From the NCBI GenBank assembly GCA_035610365.1, contig CM069438.1:52882837-52946836 (forward strand): a stretch of 64,000 nucleotides of DNA. The letters are read 5' to 3'. The notes beneath the pieces were generated by a model. That model worked only from the letters and a program-made list of their open reading frames with translations. It had not been told where the DNA came from and did not search any database. A program made the translations under genes and the position numbers. Below are positions 58,481 through 64,000 of this stretch, piece after piece; position 1 is the stretch's first letter, and the number at the start of each line of letters is the position of its first letter. The stretch comes from Aquatica leii (lineage: Eukaryota; Arthropoda; Insecta; Coleoptera; Lampyridae).

Positions 58481-59479
58481 CTTCTACTTGAACAAGTAAA
58501 GTGGTAAACTTCTCGTAAATTAAAATTCGCTTGATGTGATGATTGAGTGATTTAATTCTAGTCTCCCGCAAACCCCCAAAGGGAGGATTATGTGCGGGTT
58601 TAAATATAATTCAGTTTCTTCACTAACAGCTGCGTCAGACAATGACAAAGCATTTTTATCTAAAAATGTGGTTAATTTAAGTTGAGAATTAGCGCCAAAA
58701 AAGTTACTCATTATCGAAGTAAACACGAAGGGGCTTACCTCTGCGAGACACTAAAAATCGAAAAGTCATAATGACAGCTTTAGAAAACAAATTTGTGACT
58801 AACTTTAAGTGCACGGCTTTCGTTGCAAAGCAAATGAATAAAGACAGATAGGACTTGTAAAGTTTGCATTCACAACGTATCTCTTTTTCTTCAAGTGCTT
58901 CTTCCTTGGAGTTTATAAAGAAATTATCAGCAGTCTTATAGATTCCTTTACAATTGTGAAAACCTACACAAGCTTATTAATACATTTTGGTGTGTGTATT
59001 TAGTCTAAGAATTAGAAACGTTACGTAGTAGCGTAGCGTAGCACATTTAGCAATCGACAACTAAAAATTTAAAATAAACTGTTGTTCCTCATTACTCGAA
59101 CAGTCACAGTGTATTAAGAAGTCCTTGAATTCATAAAAATAAGATGTTTCATAAAAAAATTAATCTATACATTACCCTTTTGTAACTGAATTACGTAATT
59201 TATCTACTAAGCTTTAAGCGATTTTAATTGTTATGCTCTATGACTCGTTTTAAGTCTTCAGCTACCTTTAATATATTTAAAGATTAATTACTTGTTACGT
59301 TGTCTTGTAGTGTCCAAATACTTTAGTAATTTGTTGGTATTCAAAGCAGTGGTGCTTACGATGAAATCGTCAAATGTAAGCTTACATTCCTCAAAAGTGT
59401 CCATTATATTGCTGTAGTAACAACTTTTAAGAACTACTATGCTAAGAAACTAAGCAATAGAGGACAAATTAGAAGACAG
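58481..59479. other. Intergenic or 5' region of the gypsy element
   Basis: No 5' LTR or primer-binding site could be identified; neither end of an LTR pair can be checked because the 3' LTR would lie outside the window. Confidence 0.4.
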
Positions 59480-60150
59480 AATGAAATTGTTTGAAGAAAA
59501 AATAAAACAAATAAATTGCCATGGTGAAGGAAGTGTTATGAGCGAAGATTTAATAATAGATCATCGGGAAGAAACCACTCACAAGTTTAAAGTTGTACCG
59601 CCAAATTTTGATGGTAAAGTTCCATAGTCAACCTACTACAAGCAGTTTGAAGGCGCAGCTACAGCTAATGACCACCTGCAAGAAAATTACGAACTCTTAA
59701 TTTCATGATTAGAAATGAGATATGGAAATGCTCATTTTCAACAAGTATATCAAGCTCAAATTAACAGACGGGTTCAGAAAGCTGCCGAAAGTCTTCAAGA
59801 GTTTGAGGCTGACATCGCCAGATTAACACGTCTCGCGTATCCTACAGCGCCAGATACTTTTTTTGGAGTAGTTGGCTATTCAAACATTTATAGACCTCCG
59901 AGACAACGAAACGCAGCAGACTCTCCGGTTAGCTCGACCGAAGACATTAGATGACGCTTTGGTGCATGCTTTGGAGTTTGAAGCAGCAAAACAAGCATCG
60001 CAACGAGACGGTCATAGACTCTGCTGTGCCGCAGAAGTACCCGCGCAGACACTGGAAAGCATCGAGAAGATAGCGCGACGAATACTTCGGGAATGAGGAG
60101 CAACAACTTTGAACTGCGGTGAAATAGGCCATGTACGACGGCATCGTACT
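59480..60150 (+). pseudogene. Gag remnant of the gypsy element
   Basis: Read across several frames: VPPNFDGKVP, then QEFEADIARLTRLAYP, then NETQQTLRLARPKTLDDAL with EFEAAKQAS, the usual wording of insect gypsy capsid proteins, and a reduced zinc knuckle with NCGEIGHVRR near 60110-60145. At least two stop codons and one frameshift break it. It would have packaged the element RNA. Confidence 0.75.
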
Positions 60151-60249
60151 AAACCTAAGAAGAGGACAAGAAGAGCGCTCGAAAATTTGGAACGAAGCGA
60201 CCAAAAGAGACAAAAAGTAATCTCGTCTAGTCAGGCTCCGGAAAGTACA

Positions 60250-60687
60250 ATTCGAATGGCGTCGCCTAGGGAGCAATTGCATAGCATTTATCTCAATGGT
60301 AAGATCAATGGAAGAAGTGTTCAATTACTGGTTGACACTGGAGCGACAAAGACCATCATTCGTCCTGACATGTTATTCGAAAACGAGAAGACATTACCAG
60401 TAACAGTACGACTTCGAACAGCGACGGGCGAAGAAATACCTACTCATGGACAAGTCAAAGTAACCATTGGTTTGGGAAATGGAGTACTCGACCATCAAGT
60501 ACTAGTAGCTGACATCACGGAAGAGGTTATCCTGGAAATAGACGTGATAAAGAAGTATAGGTTCTATTTGGATATGAAGAACGATGTCCTAAAGATCGAC
60601 AATGAAGAAATTTCTTTTCATTCGTCAGAGAAGGCAGTCGTGCGAGTCCTATTGAGTGAAGACGTGATTCTACCTGCAAGGACGTAA
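60250..60687 (+). pseudogene. Aspartic protease region of the gypsy element
   Basis: The active-site motif LLVDTGATKTII is seen, followed by IGLGNGVLDHQVLVADITEE and a flap-like segment. The open frame ends at 60687, before the reverse transcriptase region. A retropepsin that would cleave the polyprotein. Confidence 0.8.
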
Positions 60688-60989
60688 AGTGTGATGTCTT
60701 AGTTGAAAAAGGAGTACTCGTTAGCAGAACTTTAGTACGAGTAAAGAACACGATGCCAGTAAGGATCTTAAACATTAACTCAGATCCTGTAACGTTGAAA
60801 AAGAAGACCGTGGTAGGCCAATCCACGCCAGTATCACAAATTGTAAGATGCGTGAAGTCGAACGAAGATACGTCGGCAATAAAGTGTCCACAACAACTAT
60901 TGGACATTCTTACCACCAAATGCCATAACCTCAGCCAAGACCAGCTGGCTAAAGTTAAAGTGTTGATCCAAGAGTATCAAGATATGTTC

Positions 60990-61800
60990 GCGCTGGAGAG
61001 TGGTTCCAAAGGAAGAACTAACGTGGTGAAACATAAAATTAATACCGGAGATGCTCGGCCGATACGACAACATCCACGCAGACTTTCTTTGCTAAAAAGA
61101 GAAGAAGCCGAACAAATAATTACGGATATGGAAAGAGAAGGCGTGATTGAATCTTCAAGTAGCCCGTGGGCATCCCCAGTGGTACTCGTAAAGAAGAAGG
61201 ATGGATCAACGAGGTTTTGTGTAGACTAGAGGCAACTAAACGATGTGACCAAAAAGGACAGCTACCCTTTACCCAGAATTGACGATACGCTAGACACCTT
61301 GTCAGGATCCCAGTGGTTTTCCACGTTAGATTTAAAGAGTGGTTACTGGCAGGTAGAATTAGAACCCAAGGATCGTGAAAAAACAGCTTTTACGATCGGA
61401 ACTAGTTTGTGGCAGTACACTGTGTTGCCCTGCGGCCTGTGTAACGGTCCTGCAACATTGTCTTGGAAGGCGTGTTTGGTTTGCCTGGACGACGTGATCA
61501 TGGTTGGAAGGTCGTTTGAAGAACATTTAAACAACTTGAAGGAAGTGTTCCAGCGCAGCGACTACGTGTGGCTAACCTCAAACTGAGCCCTAAGAAGTGC
61601 CACGTATTTAAGAAGGAAGTGCAATACTTTGGCCACGTGGTATCTAGAGATGGAGTAAAGGCTGACCCAGACAAAATCCGAACAGTGCAAGTATGGCCAA
61701 GACCGATCGACAAACATCAAGTCCGAAGTTTCCTTGGTTTGTGCACCTATTATAGACCCGGATTGTACCCGGATTTGGTAATATTGCCAAACCTTTGACG
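60990..61800 (+). pseudogene. Reverse transcriptase region of the gypsy element
   Basis: Fingers and palm are recognisable: EREGVIESSSSPWASPVVLV, then KKDGSTRFCVD, a TAG stop at 61227, then YPLPRIDDTLDTLSGSQWFS and DLKSGYWQVEL. Part of the palm is deleted between CNGPATLSW and the catalytic box, which reads CLDDVIM instead of YLDDVIV. A further frame change near 61565 precedes the thumb (KCHVFKKEVQYFGHVVSRDG). Inactive. Confidence 0.88.
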
Positions 61801-62390
61801 AAATTGACGGAAGAAAGAGCAGAATTTAGATGGAATGAAGACTGCGAAAATTCTTTCCATCAACTAAAACAGACCCTAGTCACTTCGCCGATTCTGAGTT
61901 ATACAAGAGAGGATGGAAAATTTGTTTTGGATACCGACGGAAGCAATCTGGCCATAGGCGCGATCCTTTCGCAGGTTCAAGATGGACAAGAAAAAGTTGT
62001 AGCGTATTTTAGCAAGGTTTTGTCCAGGCCAGAAAGAAATTATTGCGTGGCTAGGAGAGAGCTGTTAGCAGTCGTCAAGTTCATCGTACATTTCTATAAA
62101 TATTTGTATGGATGAAAATGTATGAACGGAAATATTTACTGAGAACAGACCACGCCGATTTAAAATGGCTACTGCAGTTCCGTAGCCCAAAAGAACAAGT
62201 GGCAAGATGGATCGAGAGACTGCAAAAGTATGACTATGACACAGAACACCGTACCGGAAGCAGTCATCGGAACGCTGATGCCTTGTTCAGACGACCATGT
62301 CCAGCGGACTGCAGCCATTGTTCGCGACTGGAAGAAAAAGTTGAATGCCTCCGGAGAACTGCTATGGTTGATGATGAGTGAGAACCAGAG
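61801..62390 (+). pseudogene. RNase H and connection region of the gypsy element
   Basis: LDTDGSNLAIGAILSQ carries the first RNase H Asp, then YFSKVLSRPERNYCVARREL with the Glu, and RTDHADLKWLLQF with the Asp-His stretch. A frameshift falls near 62112. The Cys-rich CPADCSHC at about 62297 may be the start of the integrase zinc finger. Confidence 0.85.
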
Positions 62391-62631
62391 CAGTTACGTC
62401 GCGAAGAAGAAAACGATCCTTAAATAAGACTACTCCTGGACTGAAAAGAAAACGGCTGACGACCAACTTGGCAAGAAGTGAGTGCTTTGGGCAGAAACAC
62501 CAAAGCGTACTGGGCGCAGTTCAACTCTTTGATAGTAAAAGATGGTCTTCTTAAGCGTTCCCTAGAAAGTGTTGAGGGCACGGGAAACAGACTACAGTTG
62601 GTAGTGTCGAAGAGCAGGGTGTCAAGGAAAG

Positions 62632-63207
62632 AGTAGATTGACATCGCAGGGCCGTTCCCAGAATCCGATTCGGAAAGTAAATACATACATCTTGGTGGCG
62701 ATGGATTATTTCACAAAATGGACCGAAGCTTACGCGATAGCCAATCAAGAAGCAGAGTTTGACTGCTGGTTTGGAGTCTCGTTGGAATTACACTCCGATC
62801 AAGGCCGCAATTTTGAGTCTGGACTGTTTCAAGAAGTTTGCCGACTGTTGGTAATTAAGAAAACTAGGACGACGCCTCTCCATCCTCAATCTGATGGCAT
62901 GGTTGAGCGGATAAATCGAACAATGGGCAAGTACTTAGCCAAGGTAGTGTCCGAACACCAAAGAGACTGGGATCAGTACTTGCACCTTTTTCTAATGACA
63001 TACCGATCATCCGTTTACGAAAGCACAGACCAAACACCATCCTGTGTGATGCTCGGTCGCAAAATACGATTGCCATGCGACCTTCAATTTGGACGAAGAC
63101 CGGAAGAAGAAGTTGCTGGAGAAGATTACATCAGCATGCTGACCAAGAGGCTAGACGAAGTACATGAAGAGGTCCGTAAAACACACAAATTGCCAGCGAC
63201 AGGATGA
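62632..63207 (+). pseudogene. Integrase catalytic core of the gypsy element
   Basis: The three acidic residues of the DDE core can be seen: Asp in VAMDYFTKWTEAYA, Asp in LHSDQGRNFES, and Glu in QSDGMVERINRTMG. About a dozen residues are missing between the first two. The frame begins after a TAG near 62634 and ends at a TGA (63205) caused by a single-base shift relative to the next frame. Confidence 0.88.
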
Positions 63208-63977
63208 AGACTAGATATGACCTCAAGGCACAAAATGGTGGGTTTCAACCTGACTGGTTGTATAATCCTCAAAGGAGACGTGGATTGTCGCCGAAGCTGC
63301 AAAGGCAATGGGAGGGCTTTTATGAAGTCATGCAGCATTTTAATGACGTCATATATCGCATCCGAAAATCGCCCAGCAGCAAACCCAAAGTGGTCCACGT
63401 CGATCGTCTGACCCCGTTTGCTAGCGATAACCACAATACGCAAGTTCAGGTCCGAACCAGAGTGATAAGCAGCAGAACCAGGAATCAAATCGAAGAGATG
63501 GAGCTTGAGAAGTTTATGAACTTATACGGAGGTTCTGGAAAAGCTAGATTCGGAGTTACCACCGAGGAACAACAAGACCTGTTCCAGACACAAAGAGATT
63601 ACGCCATCGCACATTGCGTGAGCGAGGATCTTTACATGTCCAGAGGGGTTGCAGTCGTGTTTAAAAAGAAATTTGGGCAGCTAGATGAATTACGAAGACA
63701 GCAACCGGCAGTCGGAAAAGTTTTAGGACTACGTGGTGACAGACGCTTCGTTTTCTATTTGGTCACCAAGAAATACTCACGTACCAAGATGTTATACAAA
63801 AATCTGTGGCAAACATTATGGAATCTTAGGAGAGAAATGGAGTTTCACCATGTAAAGAAATTGGCAGTACCCAAGCTTGCTTGTGGCTTAGATCAACTGA
63901 ATTGGAGAACAGTTCGAAACATGTTGGAGGTCGTCTTCCGAGGAACAGGCGTTCAAGTGTTGGTCTGTAGTTACTAA
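63204..63977 (+). CDS. Integrase C-terminus fused to an OARD1/TARG1-like macro domain
   Basis: An uninterrupted 257-codon frame. Residues 1-72 are the gypsy integrase tail (MKTRYDLKA, then YRIRKSPSSKPKVVHVDRLT). After a linker of about 50 residues, residues 124-257 form a macro domain of the type that removes ADP-ribose from glutamate and hydrolyses O-acetyl-ADP-ribose. Visible motifs: IAHCVSEDLYMSRGVAVVF, then KKKFG (154-158, containing the catalytic Lys position), FYLVTKK, VPKLACGLDQLNW with Asp230 at the catalytic Asp position, and the closing VLVCSY strand. The Gly-Ala before 'G-V/I-A' in cellular members is Ser-Arg here. The fusion is in one frame with no intron, so this is part of pol, not a neighbouring gene. 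Activity is inferred, not shown. Confidence 0.88.
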   Translation: MKTRYDLKAQNGGFQPDWLYNPQRRRGLSPKLQRQWEGFYEVMQHFNDVIYRIRKSPSSKPKVVHVDRLTPFASDNHNTQVQVRTRVISSRTRNQIEEMELEKFMNLYGGSGKARFGVTTEEQQDLFQTQRDYAIAHCVSEDLYMSRGVAVVFKKKFGQLDELRRQQPAVGKVLGLRGDRRFVFYLVTKKYSRTKMLYKNLWQTLWNLRREMEFHHVKKLAVPKLACGLDQLNWRTVRNMLEVVFRGTGVQVLVCSY

Positions 63978-64000
63978 CCAAGAAGAATATCGGGTCAGGA

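Larger units (their letters stand above)
59480..64000 (+). mobile_element. Ty3/gypsy retrotransposon with a C-terminal macro domain (decayed copy, 3' end outside window)
   Basis: The order is gag, protease, reverse transcriptase, RNase H, integrase and macro domain, all on the plus strand. The RT-RNaseH-integrase order defines Ty3/gypsy and excludes Ty1/copia. This copy is inactive: stops or frameshifts interrupt gag, the protease-RT junction, the RT palm, the RT-RNase H junction, RNase H, the gap before the integrase, and the integrase tail. The final frame (63204-63977) is open for 257 codons. A second relic of the family lies at 28180-28760. No envelope gene is visible. Confidence 0.9.

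Noticed and set aside
63573..63977. Host OARD1 gene lying next to the retrotransposon
   Set aside because: The macro domain is in the same uninterrupted frame as the integrase tail, without a start region or introns of its own, so it belongs to the element's pol frame in this copy.

Overview
The window is nuclear DNA of an insect. Protein-coding genes are split by very short introns, mostly 45-50 bp, the intergenic DNA is AT-rich, and the gene set is typical of insects. A beetle or another holometabolous insect is the most natural guess, but that is inference. All gene models below were built by hand from reading frames and splice signals, and every joined coding length is a multiple of three.

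Layout. 0.9-7.8 kb is a compact housekeeping cluster: prefoldin subunit 6 (+), THO complex subunit 3 (-), MBF1/EDF1 (+) and proteasome subunit beta-type 1 (-). Relics of Ty3/gypsy and BEL/Pao elements and an 85-bp MITE-like repeat lie inside it. 9.1-14.6 kb is mostly mobile DNA: a broken Jockey-like LINE (-), then a 1.26-kb Tc1/mariner-type element with long inverted ends, TA flanks and a decayed transposase. 15.4-16.9 kb holds a small single-pass membrane protein and gamma-glutamylcyclotransferase, with a candidate C/D snoRNA in what looks like a 3'-UTR intron of the latter. 17.0-18.5 kb is bounded by inverted repeats. 19.0-23.7 kb holds mitochondrial ribosomal protein L27 (+), then TSEN34 (-), whose stop codon is 5 bp from that of mRpL27, and a divergent kinesin-5 (-).

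26.6-48.5 kb is one gene, Nup358/RanBP2 (+): 11 exons and about 2,736 codons with a TPR region, four clear Ran-binding domains plus a divergent fifth, three RanBP2-type zinc fingers, one SUMO-ligase-like motif and no cyclophilin domain. Its large introns carry a gypsy relic, a LINE relic and a family of about 400-bp repeats.

48.8-57.2 kb is a tandem array with 441/450-bp units, ending on the right in inverted copies. Each unit carries two opposed motifs resembling the CTCF core. 59.5-64.0 kb is a decayed Ty3/gypsy retrotransposon (+). Its last open frame fuses the integrase C-terminus to a complete macro domain of the OARD1/TARG1 ADP-ribosyl-hydrolase type, with the catalytic Lys and Asp regions kept. 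That is the strongest candidate here for an undescribed system: a retroelement that has captured an enzyme able to reverse host ADP-ribosylation. The 3' LTR, if present, lies beyond the window.
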